From the NCBI RefSeq assembly GCF_900105045.1, contig NZ_LT629739.1, forward strand, positions 3,286,001-3,350,000: 64,000 bases of DNA, in the 5' to 3' direction. A program made the position numbers and the translations under genes. Shown in pieces: positions 18,143-26,762 of this stretch; the first letter of the stretch is position 1, and each line of letters starts with the position of its first letter. The notes below the pieces were generated by a model, which saw only the letters and a program-made list of their open reading frames with translations, searched no databases and was not told the origin of the DNA. Source of the stretch: Brevibacterium picturae (GTDB lineage: Bacteria; Actinomycetota; Actinomycetes; Actinomycetales; Brevibacteriaceae).

Positions 18143-18796
18143 ATGACCAGCAGAACCGAAGTCGCAGCGATCATCGATCACACACTGCTCAAGCCCGAAG
18201 CCACCCCTGCCGATGTTGAGGCACTCGTGTCCGAAGCGAAGGACCTCGGCGTGCTCGCGATCTGCGTCTCCCCGTCGTTGCTTCCCGTCACCGATCCCGG
18301 CGAGCTGGTCGTCGCCACCGTCGTCGGATTCCCCAGCGGTCAGGTCAAGCCAGAGATCAAGGCCGCCGAGGCTGCCCAAGCCGTTTCCGACGGTGCAGAT
18401 GAAGTCGACATGGTCATCAACATCGGACAGGCCATCGCCAGTGACTTCGACGCTGTCGAGGCTGATATCCGCGGCGTCGTCGACGCCAGCGGCAGCGCCC
18501 TGGTCAAGGTCATCGTCGAATCTGCAGCGCTCAGCGACGACCAGATCGTTCAGGCCTGCCGCCGCGCCGAGGCCGCCGGGGCAGGCTTCGTCAAGACCTC
18601 GACCGGTTTCCACCCGGCAGGCGGCGCCAGCGCACACGCTGTGGCCCTCATGCGCGAAACCGTGGGCAACCGCCTCGGCGTCAAGGCTTCCGGTGGAATC
18701 CGCAGCGTCGAAGCCGCAGAGGAAATGATTGAGGCGGGAGCCTCGCGTCTCGGACTGTCCGGGTCCGCGGGGATCCTTGGAGGACTCAGCGACTGA
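18143..18796 (+). CDS. deoC: Deoxyribose-phosphate aldolase
   Basis: The 217-residue TIM-barrel aldolase carries the Schiff-base lysine in FVKTSTGF (Lys151), the second lysine in VKASGGIR (Lys181) and the acidic residue in [10 protein letters not shown] (Asp89). It cleaves 2-deoxyribose 5-phosphate to glyceraldehyde 3-phosphate and acetaldehyde, ending the deoxynucleoside route of this operon. ATG 18143 follows CTGGAGGAC. A mutase to turn deoxyribose 1-phosphate into the 5-phosphate is missing from this operon; the phosphosugar mutase at 23928-25832 is a candidate. Confidence 0.95.
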   Translation: MTSRTEVAAIIDHTLLKPEATPADVEALVSEAKDLGVLAICVSPSLLPVTDPGELVVATVVGFPSGQVKPEIKAAEAAQAVSDGADEVDMVINIGQAIASDFDAVEADIRGVVDASGSALVKVIVESAALSDDQIVQACRRAEAAGAGFVKTSTGFHPAGGASAHAVALMRETVGNRLGVKASGGIRSVEAAEEMIEAGASRLGLSGSAGILGGLSD

Positions 18797-18854
18797 GCGT
18801 TTCTAAGGAGACTCCTCCTGGGGAGCAGTTAAGATTCCTCCCCACGCGCTTCTG

Positions 18855-18906
18855 CAGTCGAAGTCAGACTGAGTTGGTTGCAGCCAGCTCTGTCTGACTT
18901 CGACTG
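18855..18906. repeat. 15-bp inverted repeat downstream of deoC
   Basis: CAGTCGAAGTCAGAC (18855-18869) pairs perfectly with 18892-18906. The 22-nt loop contains an inner TGG/CCA pair, and its central 12 nt read TGGTTGCAGCCA. Possible terminator of the nucleoside operon, although without a T-run. Confidence 0.75.
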
Positions 18907-18940
18907 TATGTTTCCGGGCCGCGGCTGCCCGGCACCGAAC

Positions 18941-19040
18941 CTCAGACCCGAAGAAGTCCTTGAGCTAGGTGCTGATGGTTATCAGCCGCTCCTTGAGTGC
19001 GGGCTGGAGCGCCGCACTCGCCGAGGCGGTCGTGACTCTC
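18941..19040 (-). pseudogene. Decayed fragment of the phosphosugar mutase 3' end
   Basis: On the reverse strand this segment reads ASASAALQPALKERLITIST, then a stop, then LKDFFGS. It aligns with the true C-terminus of the mutase at 23928, which ends SSSLKPALTERLASINTELK followed by TFFGL. The nucleotide sequences can be aligned over about 95 bp with clear similarity, including CCTCAGA...CCGAAGAAG and GAGCTCGCCGAG-like blocks. It has no intact frame. It is best explained as a remnant of a duplicated or rearranged mutase gene, roughly 5 kb from the intact copy and in the same orientation. Confidence 0.6.
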
Positions 19041-19314
19041 AACACGTCTCGGGAGGTCGCCCACTCCGAGCTGTCGGGCCATCAGGCGGATGAAGACTCT
19101 CCCCACCGGAAGGTGAGCCGAGTGGCACTTTGCCCACCTAGGTGCCGGGTCGAGCGCTGCCGCGCAGCCAGGGGCTGAAAGAGTACGACGAGTCCGTCGG
19201 AGCCCCCAAGTGTCATTGTGAGCCGACGTTCCGGCCATTGATCATCCCGAAGGCGGAGGACCTCTGACGGCGGCGGATGCGGCTCGGATGCGGCCGCGTC
19301 TGGGGAGGATGATT
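19041..19314. other. Intergenic, no gene recognised
   Basis: Apart from the mutase remnant to its left and the bioB promoter to its right, I find no convincing coding signal here. Short frames exist on both strands but lack recognisable motifs or ribosome sites. Confidence 0.5.
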
Positions 19315-19343
19315 TTGCCCACTCCTGAACAGTGTTCAATAAT
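19315..19343 (+). promoter_or_regulatory. bioB promoter with embedded BioQ-type operator
   Basis: A -35-like TTGCCC (19315-19320) and a -10-like AATAAT (19338-19343) are separated by exactly 17 bp. A perfect 13-bp palindrome TGAAC-AGT-GTTCA (19326-19338) occupies the spacer and touches the -10. It matches the TGAAC-N3-GTTCA form known for the TetR-type biotin regulator BioQ of corynebacteria and mycobacteria. The bioB ATG is six bases past the -10, so the transcript is probably leaderless. Confidence 0.75.
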
Positions 19344-19349
19344 TGGGTT

Positions 19350-20600
19350 ATGGTTAACTACTTCTCACTGGCCGAGCGTGTGCTCTCCGGTACCTCAGCC
19401 ACCGCCTCCGATGCCCGCGCGATCCTGTCGTCCCCGAATGAGGATCTGCTCGATCTCGTCGCAGCCGCAGCCCGACTGCGGCGCGAGCACTTCGGTAAGC
19501 GCATCAAGATCAACTACCTCGTCAACCTCAAGTCCGGGCTGTGCCCGGAGGACTGCAGCTACTGTTCGCAGCGCCTAGGCTCCGAAGCGGAGATCCTCAA
19601 GTATTCCTGGCTGCCCAAGGAGGAGGCTAAGCGCCAGGCGGATTTCGGTCTGGCCGGAGGTGCCTCGCGCGTCTGTCTCGTCGCCTCCGGCCGCGGTCCG
19701 TCGAATCGGGATGTTGATCGCGTCTCGGGAATGGTCGAGGAGATCAAGTCTGCCACTCCCGGCGTCGAGGTCTGCGCCTGCCTCGGATTCCTCAAGGAGG
19801 GTCAAGCACATCGCCTCAAGGAGGCCGGGGTCGATGCTTACAACCACAACCTCAACACCGCTGAGTCCCTCTACGCCGACATCTGCTCGACACACACCTT
19901 TGCCGACCGGGTCGACACCGTCGACAAGGCTCGCGGCGCCGGACTCTCCCCGTGCTCGGGACTCCTCGTCGGCGTGGGCGAGACGAACGACCAGATCATC
20001 GAGGCGATCGAATCGCTCAGAGCCGTCGACTCCGACTCGATCCCGGTCAACTTCCTCATCCCCTTCGACGGCACCCCATTGGAGGGCACCAACACTCTGA
20101 CCCCGCAGCACTGCGTGAGGATTCTGTGCGCTGTGCGCTTCCTGTGCCCGGATCGCGAACTGCGCATTGCCGGCGGCCGTGAAATGCACCTGCGTTCGCT
20201 GCAGTCGCTGTCGCTGAATGTGGCCAATTCGCTGTTCCTCGGCGACTACCTCACTTCGGAGGGGCAGGCCGCCGAAGAGGATCTCGACATGATCGTCGAT
20301 GGCGGGTTCGAGATCGTCGGCGCGGAGAGTGCCCAGCAGCTGCGCGACGAGCTCAAGGCCCACAGGGCAGCCCATCAGGCTGCCTTCGACGGCGAAGCAC
20401 CCGGCCCCGCGAACGGCGACGGTGCGTCCGCTGCCAGCACTGGCGCATCGAGCGAGACTGCACCAACACCAGTCGCAGGTGGCGCACTGCCGTGTGGCAA
20501 ACCGCTGCCCGCTGTCGGTCACGAGGCAGGCAACTCGGGCGTGACGATTCCGACGATCCGCCGCCGCGGTGCCGGCACAGAGATCTCTCCCAATGCCTGA
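19350..20600 (+). CDS. bioB: Biotin synthase
   Basis: The 416-residue radical SAM enzyme has its [4Fe-4S] motif CPEDCSYC at residues 65-72 (CxxxCxxC) and the family segments YNHNLNTAESLY and GGREMHLRSLQ. It inserts sulfur into dethiobiotin. ATG 19350 has no ribosome site but lies where transcription should begin. The last 65 or so residues, from about 350, are a low-complexity Ala/Gly/Ser/Pro tail that is not part of the BioB fold, making the protein longer than the usual 320-350. The end overlaps bioA by eight bases. Confidence 0.94.
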   Translation: MVNYFSLAERVLSGTSATASDARAILSSPNEDLLDLVAAAARLRREHFGKRIKINYLVNLKSGLCPEDCSYCSQRLGSEAEILKYSWLPKEEAKRQADFGLAGGASRVCLVASGRGPSNRDVDRVSGMVEEIKSATPGVEVCACLGFLKEGQAHRLKEAGVDAYNHNLNTAESLYADICSTHTFADRVDTVDKARGAGLSPCSGLLVGVGETNDQIIEAIESLRAVDSDSIPVNFLIPFDGTPLEGTNTLTPQHCVRILCAVRFLCPDRELRIAGGREMHLRSLQSLSLNVANSLFLGDYLTSEGQAAEEDLDMIVDGGFEIVGAESAQQLRDELKAHRAAHQAAFDGEAPGPANGDGASAASTGASSETAPTPVAGGALPCGKPLPAVGHEAGNSGVTIPTIRRRGAGTEISPNA

Positions 20601-21927
20601 GCCGGCACGTTCGAGTCCCCAGAGCACGCTGGACAGGGATGCCGGTCTTCTCTGGCACCCCTATGGTCCCCTCGATGCTGGGGCGCACTTTTCGGTCACC
20701 GGTGCAGCCGGTGCCTATGTGGAACTGTGTGATACTTCTGGCTCGCCACATCGGCTCCTGGACGGGATGAGCTCGTGGTGGGCGGTTGTCCACGGCTACC
20801 GACACCCGGTCATGGACGCGGCACTGACTCACCAGATCCGCTCGTTCTCGCATGTCATGTTCGGCGGTCTGACCCACGGCCCGGCCGTCGACCTGGCCGA
20901 GCACCTCGTCGCGGTCACACCGGCCGGCCTCGACCATGTCTACCTGGCCGACTCAGGCTCGGTCTCGGTCGAGGTCGCGCTCAAGCTCGCCACCCAGTAC
21001 CAACAGGCTCGCGGACGCGACCGCAGTCGCTTCCTCGCCCTCGAAGGCGCCTATCACGGTGACACGACCGGTGCGATGAGCGTGTGCGACCCGGTCGGGG
21101 GAATGCACGCCGACTTCGCCGGACTGCTGTCCCCACAGCTCTTCCTACCGCGTCCTCCGCTGCCGGAGGCTTCCACCGTCGAGGTCGATGCCTGGGTGGT
21201 CCGGGCGGAGAACCTCGTCGACATGCATGGGTCCGAACTCGCCGGCATCATCGTCGAGCCTCTCTTCCAGGGCGCTGGCGGTATGCGGCCCTATCACCCG
21301 GCGGCCCTGCGGGCGCTGCGGCGGCTGGCCACCGAGATCGACGCCGTGTTCATCGCCGATGAGATCGCCACCGGCTTCGGCCGCACCGGTGCTGACTTCG
21401 CCTGCCGCTCGGCCGGCATCACCCCGGATGTCATGTGCCTGGGCAAGGCTCTGACCGGCGGTTATCTGACGTTGGCGGCACTCATGTGCAGTGGGCCGAT
21501 AGCCGAGGTCATCACCGCTTCCTCCCACCGGGCGCTCATGCACGGACCGACCTTCATGGCCAATCCGCTGGCCTGCGCAGCAGCCACAGCCTCGGTCGGG
21601 CTGCTCTTCACCGATGACACGAGCGGCTGGGAGCCGGCCATTGCCCGCATCTCTCCCGCACTCACAGCCGGTCTCGCGCCGGCTCGAGAGATGGCGCACG
21701 TCGCCGAGGTGCGTGTCACCGGTGGCATCGGCGTCATCGAACTCGAACGTCCGGTCGATGTCGGACTCACCACGCGCATCGCCGCCGAGCACGGCGTGTG
21801 GCTGCGGCCCTTCCGGCGACACATCTACACCATGCCGCCCTACATTTCGACACCGGAGACGATGGCGACGATCACGGCAGCAATGGTCGCTGCCGCCGCG
21901 GCCCACTCCGAAGGAGATCTGCAGTGA
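20593..21927 (+). CDS. bioA: Adenosylmethionine-8-amino-7-oxononanoate aminotransferase
   Basis: The 444-residue class III aminotransferase carries LWHPYGPLD at the N-terminus, DGMSSWWAVVHGYRHP typical of BioA, the acidic DEIATGFGRTG motif and the PLP lysine in CLGKALTGG (Lys285). It makes 7,8-diaminononanoate from 7-keto-8-aminopelargonate. I chose ATG 20593, which overlaps the end of bioB; a start 24 bases upstream is possible. It couples to bioF by a GTGA overlap. Confidence 0.95.
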   Translation: MPEPARSSPQSTLDRDAGLLWHPYGPLDAGAHFSVTGAAGAYVELCDTSGSPHRLLDGMSSWWAVVHGYRHPVMDAALTHQIRSFSHVMFGGLTHGPAVDLAEHLVAVTPAGLDHVYLADSGSVSVEVALKLATQYQQARGRDRSRFLALEGAYHGDTTGAMSVCDPVGGMHADFAGLLSPQLFLPRPPLPEASTVEVDAWVVRAENLVDMHGSELAGIIVEPLFQGAGGMRPYHPAALRALRRLATEIDAVFIADEIATGFGRTGADFACRSAGITPDVMCLGKALTGGYLTLAALMCSGPIAEVITASSHRALMHGPTFMANPLACAAATASVGLLFTDDTSGWEPAIARISPALTAGLAPAREMAHVAEVRVTGGIGVIELERPVDVGLTTRIAAEHGVWLRPFRRHIYTMPPYISTPETMATITAAMVAAAAAHSEGDLQ

Positions 21928-23054
21928 ACGCCATCGCCTCCCGCATGACCGTGGCAGCCGAACGCCGCAGGGCCGCCGATATGGACCGCAATGATCCGGT
22001 GCTCAACGGACTCGACCTCGCCTCCAACGACTACCTCGGTCTCTCGCAGCATCCGGTTGTGCGTGCGGCGGCGATCGAAGCGATCGAAGACTATGGCACC
22101 TCAGCTAGGGCCTCGCGCCTCGTCACCGGAACCACCCGCGCCCATCACCTGCTCGAAGCCGCGCTTACCGAACGGCTGCGGCACCCGGCGTGCGTGACGT
22201 TCTCCAGCGGTTATCTGGCCAATATCGCCGCCGTCACGACCTTGGCTGGGCCAGATACCCTCATCGTCTCCGACGCCCACAATCACGCCTCACTCATTGA
22301 CGCCTGTCGTCTGACGAAGGCCTCGATCACCGTCGTTGCCCACAATGATCCGAGCGCCGTCGAAACGGCCTTGGCCGACCGGGCGCAGGCCGAGGCGCTC
22401 GTGATCGTCGAATCGGTCTACTCCGTCCTCGGCGACGCAGCCGATCTGCCGCGACTGCTACAACTCTGTGAGCGCTACGATGCTATCCTCCTTGCCGACG
22501 AGGCCCACGGGATCGGTGTGGCCGGTATCGACGAACACTGCGGAATGGGTGCAGCCGCGGGCCTGAGCGAACACCGCGAGCGGCTCGTCGTCACCGCGAC
22601 CCTGTCTAAGACGCTCGGCTCCCAAGGAGGAGCGCTGCTGGGCTCCGAGCTCATCCGCGATGCCGCCGTCAACACTGCTCGCTCCTTCATCTTCGACACC
22701 GGGCTCGCCCCGGCCAACGCGGCAGCCGCCCATGCGGCGCTTGGCCTCATCACTTCCGACAGGGTGGCATCCATGGCAGGCGCGCGGAACGCGCTCGCAA
22801 CAGCGCTTGAGGTGCCGATTCCTGCCGGCGCTGTGCTCTCGGTGCCGATGCCGACCCCCGAATCCGGGGTGCGAGCACGGGCTCTGCTGCGTCAGGAGGG
22901 GATCCTAGTCGGCTGCTTCCGCCCGCCCTCGGTTCCTGATGGCATCACGCGGGTGCGGCCGACCGCGCGTGCTGGTCTGAGCCCCGATGAGCTGGCCCAT
23001 GCCTGTGAGCGGATCCGGGCGATCACCGATGCCTGCGTTGCGGAGGCAGGGTGA
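21924..23054 (+). CDS. bioF: 8-amino-7-oxononanoate synthase
   Basis: The 376-residue PLP enzyme of the alpha-oxoamine synthase family has LASNDYLGLSQHP near residue 32, the ADEAHGIGVAG motif at about 191-201, and the PLP lysine in TATLSKTLGSQGG (Lys229). It condenses pimeloyl thioester with alanine. GTG 21924 overlaps the bioA stop as GTGA, with GAAGGAG just upstream. No early pimelate genes (bioC, bioH, bioW) are present in the window. Confidence 0.94.
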   Translation: MNAIASRMTVAAERRRAADMDRNDPVLNGLDLASNDYLGLSQHPVVRAAAIEAIEDYGTSARASRLVTGTTRAHHLLEAALTERLRHPACVTFSSGYLANIAAVTTLAGPDTLIVSDAHNHASLIDACRLTKASITVVAHNDPSAVETALADRAQAEALVIVESVYSVLGDAADLPRLLQLCERYDAILLADEAHGIGVAGIDEHCGMGAAAGLSEHRERLVVTATLSKTLGSQGGALLGSELIRDAAVNTARSFIFDTGLAPANAAAAHAALGLITSDRVASMAGARNALATALEVPIPAGAVLSVPMPTPESGVRARALLRQEGILVGCFRPPSVPDGITRVRPTARAGLSPDELAHACERIRAITDACVAEAG

Positions 23055-23818
23055 TTCCGCGGTTCCTGCTCGTCACGGGAACGGACACCGGCGTCGGCAA
23101 GACGATTGCGACCGCGGCGCTGGCCGTGGCGCTGACAGCCGCCGGGCGGCGGGTCATCATGTGCAAACCGGTCCAGACGGGGCACATCAGCCCCGACGAT
23201 CCACAGCGCGAGCAGCTTGAAGCCGACTACAGCGATGTCGTCACCGAATCCGACGCCCAGATCGTCGCTCGGCTGACCGGAATCCATACGTTCACGAATA
23301 TCACGCTGCGTCTGCCGATGGCTCCGCTTCCGGCGGCGCGCGAGGAGTCGACTGGATCCGTGTCGCCGACTGCCCGAGCGGCCTCGACCCTGCCCGGCGC
23401 AACCGAGCATGCAGAGCTCATCCACACGGCTGCCGAACGCACCGGTGCTGACCATGTCCTCATCGAAGGCGCAGGGGGAGTGCTCGTCGACTTCGGAGGC
23501 CACACTGCTGCCGACATCGTCGCCTGCCTTTCGCCCAATCCAGACTCCGTCGGTGCCGTCATCGTCTCCCGCTCGCGCCTGGGCACACTGAACCACACTG
23601 CTCTGACGGCCGAAGCCCTGGGGAATCGGCACATATCGGTCACCGGCATCATTTTGGGCTCGTGGCCCGAGCCTGCGCCGCCGGTCGACCGTGACAATCG
23701 CTGCGCGCTGTCGGCTATTGCCCCCATCCTCGGTGCGGTTCCCGCCGGAGCCGGCCACCGCCTCGGGCGCGGCGAGTTCACAGCACAAGCACCCGGTTGG
23801 CTCCATCTGCCCTGCTGA
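23051..23818 (+). CDS. bioD: Dethiobiotin synthetase
   Basis: The 255-residue ATPase has the P-loop GTDTGVGKT at about residues 10-18, the CKPVQTG segment and the IEGAGGVLV motif of BioD. It forms the ureido ring of dethiobiotin from diaminononanoate, CO2 and ATP. It starts with GTG overlapping the bioF stop. The order bioB-A-F-D with overlaps indicates one operon driven from the promoter at 19315. Confidence 0.94.
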   Translation: MIPRFLLVTGTDTGVGKTIATAALAVALTAAGRRVIMCKPVQTGHISPDDPQREQLEADYSDVVTESDAQIVARLTGIHTFTNITLRLPMAPLPAAREESTGSVSPTARAASTLPGATEHAELIHTAAERTGADHVLIEGAGGVLVDFGGHTAADIVACLSPNPDSVGAVIVSRSRLGTLNHTALTAEALGNRHISVTGIILGSWPEPAPPVDRDNRCALSAIAPILGAVPAGAGHRLGRGEFTAQAPGWLHLPC

Positions 23819-23846
23819 CTCAGCAGCGTCGGCGGCCCCCGTCGGA

Positions 23847-23896
23847 TCCCCGGCCCGCAACTTCATCATGCACTGAACGAAGCTGTGGCCGGGGGA
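23847..23896. terminator. Candidate bidirectional terminator between bioD and the mutase gene
   Basis: TCCCCGGCC (23847-23855) can pair with GGCCGGGGGA (23887-23896), with one bulged G and a 31-nt loop, between two convergent genes. No T-run is present, so the call is tentative. Confidence 0.35.
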
Positions 23897-23927
23897 GACC
23901 GGATGGGCTAATACGGCGTCTGTCGCC

Positions 23928-25832
23928 TCAGAGACCGAAGAAGGTCTTGAGTTCGGTGTTGATGGAGGCCAGGCGCTCGGTCAAGGCCGGTTTAAGGGAG
24001 GAGCTCGCCGAGTCGGCTGACACCCGCACACCCGCACTGGCCGCGGCTCGGGTGTCGGCTTCGGCCGAGGCCTCCAGCTCGGAGGGGTCGGCGACGACCT
24101 CGAGGTAGCACTTGAGTTTTGGCTCCGTACCCGAAGGGCGCACGATCACTCGAGAGTTCGCCTCGGAAAGCAGCAGGATGCCATCGGTGGGAGGCAAGCC
24201 GTCGTAACCCAGTGAAAGGTCATGGACTTCGGCGACCGGGGAGCCTGCCAGAGTCGTTGGTGGGTTCTCCCGCAACTTCGCCATGGCTGCGGCGATGAGG
24301 GAGACATCGTCGAAGCGGAAGCTCAGCGGCGCGGTGGCAAAGTATCCGTCGCGATTGCGAATCCGGTCGAGCTCGGTCTCGATGCTTGAACCCGACTCCT
24401 TGAGTCGTGAGGCCAAAGCTGCGAAGGTCACGGCAGCGGAGATTCCGTCCTTGTCCCGGACAGCTGTGGGGTCGACGCAGTACCCCAAAGCCTCTTCGTA
24501 GCCGAAGACCAGGTCGGGAACACGGGAGATCCACTTGAAACCCGTGAGTGTGTTCTTCGCAGTGAAACCGTGGCTTTCGGCAGCGGCAGCCAGGCCCCGG
24601 GAAGAGACGATCGAGTTCGCGAACACCGGCGACGCTGAGTCAGACGCCTCGCCAGCCCCTGCTGGTCCCGCGCCTCCCGCCGATCCTTCGACTCCAACGG
24701 CGTCCGCGGCCACCTGCCGCTTCGAATGATGGGCGCCCTGTGCCATGCGGGTCGCGATGTCCTCACCGAGGAGGAGACCCACCTCGTCGCCGGACAGCTG
24801 CCGGTAACCGGCTGCCAGGGAGACATCCGGGATGGCTGCGGAGAACCTGTCAGCGTCCGGGTCATTGGCGATGATCAGGTCGGCGTTGACCTCCTTGGCT
24901 AAGGCGTACGACTCATCGAGGGCACCGGCCTCTTCTGGGTTCGGGAACGCCACTGTCGGGAAATCCGGCTCCGGTGTCTGCTGGGACGGCACCGGATGCA
25001 CGTTGGAGAAACCCGTGCGGGCCAGTGCCGCCTCGGCGACGGAAGCTCCGACCCCGTGCAGGGAGGTGTGCACGATGGTCAGATCGGCGTTCGAGCGCAC
25101 ATCCAGGGCATCGATGCGAGCCAGGTAGGTTTCGACGATCGACTCATCGAGATGCTCCCAGGCGGATTCGGCACGAGGCACCGAGGCCACGGATGACACG
25201 GCCGCGATCTGCTCGGCGATGAGGGCATCGGCTGGGCTGACGATCTGAGCACCGGCACCAGCCTCGGCAGCACCAGGGTCGGATTCGATCGCGAGCAGCG
25301 GACGCTGACCGAGATAGACCTTATAGCCGTTGTCCGCAGGCGGGTTGTGGCTGGCGGTGACCATGACTCCGGCATCGGCCTTCAAATGAGACAGTGCGAA
25401 CGCCAACAACGGGGTCGGCAGCTGATCGGGCAGCTGGATGGCCGTACCGCCGGCCGCCGTGACGACAGCGGCGGTGTCGGCTGCGAAGTCTGAGGACTTG
25501 TAGCGGGCATCGCAGCCGATGACGACCGTGAAACCCTCACCCACCGTGTTCAGAAGGAAACGGGAGAGTCCGGCTGCGGCGCGGATGACGACGGCACGGT
25601 TCATCCGGTTGGGTCCGGCCGCGATCTCTCCGCGCAGACCCGCGGTGCCAAACTCCAGGGGACCGGCGAAACGATCCTCGAGGTCTGCGAGGGCAGCCTC
25701 ATCACCGGTCTTCGCCGCGGCCAGGATGCTGCTCAACGTGGTCGCGGTCTGCGGATCGGGGTCATCGGCGATCCACGCCTCGACGATTTCGGCGTCGAAC
25801 CCGGCGGTGAAGCGATCGGCTACTTCGGTCAT
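23928..25832 (-). CDS. Phosphosugar mutase (PmmB-like; possible phosphopentomutase)
   Basis: The 634-residue alpha-D-phosphohexomutase family protein has all four motifs: the active-serine loop VMVTASHNPPADNGYKVY, the metal loop IIANDPDADRFS, the sugar loop YEEALGYCVDP, and the phosphate loop RPSGTEPKLKCYLE. An LEFGTAGLRGEIAAGPNRMN segment marks the long PmmB/PGM2-like branch. It is longer than usual, with a Gly/Ala/Ser-rich insertion around GVEGSAGGAGPAGAGEA. It sits 74 bp downstream of purine nucleoside phosphorylase, as pmmB sits by deoD in mycobacteria, which suggests it interconverts pentose 1- and 5-phosphates. A longer frame upstream runs through the phosphorylase gene and is spurious. 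Confidence 0.88.
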   Translation of the reverse strand: MTEVADRFTAGFDAEIVEAWIADDPDPQTATTLSSILAAAKTGDEAALADLEDRFAGPLEFGTAGLRGEIAAGPNRMNRAVVIRAAAGLSRFLLNTVGEGFTVVIGCDARYKSSDFAADTAAVVTAAGGTAIQLPDQLPTPLLAFALSHLKADAGVMVTASHNPPADNGYKVYLGQRPLLAIESDPGAAEAGAGAQIVSPADALIAEQIAAVSSVASVPRAESAWEHLDESIVETYLARIDALDVRSNADLTIVHTSLHGVGASVAEAALARTGFSNVHPVPSQQTPEPDFPTVAFPNPEEAGALDESYALAKEVNADLIIANDPDADRFSAAIPDVSLAAGYRQLSGDEVGLLLGEDIATRMAQGAHHSKRQVAADAVGVEGSAGGAGPAGAGEASDSASPVFANSIVSSRGLAAAAESHGFTAKNTLTGFKWISRVPDLVFGYEEALGYCVDPTAVRDKDGISAAVTFAALASRLKESGSSIETELDRIRNRDGYFATAPLSFRFDDVSLIAAAMAKLRENPPTTLAGSPVAEVHDLSLGYDGLPPTDGILLLSEANSRVIVRPSGTEPKLKCYLEVVADPSELEASAEADTRAAASAGVRVSADSASSSLKPALTERLASINTELKTFFGL

Positions 25833-25906
25833 ATCTGTCCTTGTCCAGTGCTGTTGGAACGGGTGAGCTCCCGTTGGGGAGGGAAGTGCTGGAAATGCTG
25901 GCGCGT

Positions 25907-26716
25907 TCAGAGCTTCGAGACGATATCGGCGAGCAGCTGCGAGATGCGCGGGGCGGCGGCGACCCCGGCCTCGATGACCTCGGCGTGGGAGAGCGGAGTC
26001 TCCTGGATGCCGGCGGCCAGGTTCGTCACCAGGGAGATGCCCATGAGTTCCAGACCTGCCTGACGTGCGGCGATTGCCTCCAACGAGGTGGACATTCCGA
26101 CGAGGTCGGCGCCGAGGACTCCGGCCATGCGCACCTCGGCGGGAGTTTCGTAGTGAGGTCCGCGGAACTGTGCGTAGACGCCCTCGTCGAGGCTGGGGTC
26201 GATCTCCTTGGCGATGGCACGCATGCGCGGGGAGTACAGATCGGTGAGGTCGACGAAGTTCGCACCTTCGATGGGGGAGGTGCCGGTGAGGTTGAGGTGG
26301 TCGGAGATGAGGACCGGGGTGCCGGCGGCCCAATTGCGATTGAGCCCTCCGCAGCCGTTGGTGAGCACCAGGTTCTCGCAGCCGGCGGCAGCGGCGGTGC
26401 GGACCCCGTGGGCGACGGCGCGCACGCCCTTGCCCTCGTAGTAGTGGGTGCGGGAACCGAGGACGAGAGCGTGCTTGCCGCTGGCTTCGATTCGGATCGT
26501 GCGCAGGGTGGCGCCGTGGCCTTCGACGGCGGGCGCGTGGAAGCCGGGGACGTCCGCGGCCGAGATCTCGCTGATCGTCTCGCCGAGGAGCTCGGCTGCT
26601 CCGCCCCACCCGGAGCCGAGAACGAGAGCAATGTCATGGGCCTCGATGCCGGCTTTGGAGTTGATGGTCGTGGCCGCGGCGCGGGCGGCGGCGGTAGGAT
26701 CGCTTAAGTCAGTCAT
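25907..26716 (-). CDS. punA: Purine nucleoside phosphorylase
   Basis: The 269-residue enzyme belongs to the trimeric PNP class. Motifs are VLGSGWGG at about 32-39, GSRTHYYEGKG, LTNGCGGLN, the phosphate/purine segment AQFRGPHYETPAEVRM, and GMSTSLEAIAAR, which corresponds to the conserved GMST motif. It splits purine (deoxy)nucleosides to base and pentose 1-phosphate. With the mutase downstream it provides the purine arm of nucleoside catabolism, complementing cdd, deoA and deoC at 16-19 kb. Confidence 0.93.
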   Translation of the reverse strand: MTDLSDPTAAARAAATTINSKAGIEAHDIALVLGSGWGGAAELLGETISEISAADVPGFHAPAVEGHGATLRTIRIEASGKHALVLGSRTHYYEGKGVRAVAHGVRTAAAAGCENLVLTNGCGGLNRNWAAGTPVLISDHLNLTGTSPIEGANFVDLTDLYSPRMRAIAKEIDPSLDEGVYAQFRGPHYETPAEVRMAGVLGADLVGMSTSLEAIAARQAGLELMGISLVTNLAAGIQETPLSHAEVIEAGVAAAPRISQLLADIVSKL

Positions 26717-26762
26717 GACGCCAAGATTATCAAGTTCTCGACCCGTTCAAGGAGCGCACACA

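Noticed and set aside
25833-26609. Extension of the mutase frame through the purine phosphorylase gene (893 codons)
   Set aside because: The extension is Arg/Pro-rich and out of frame with the phosphorylase; the real mutase starts at ATG 25832.
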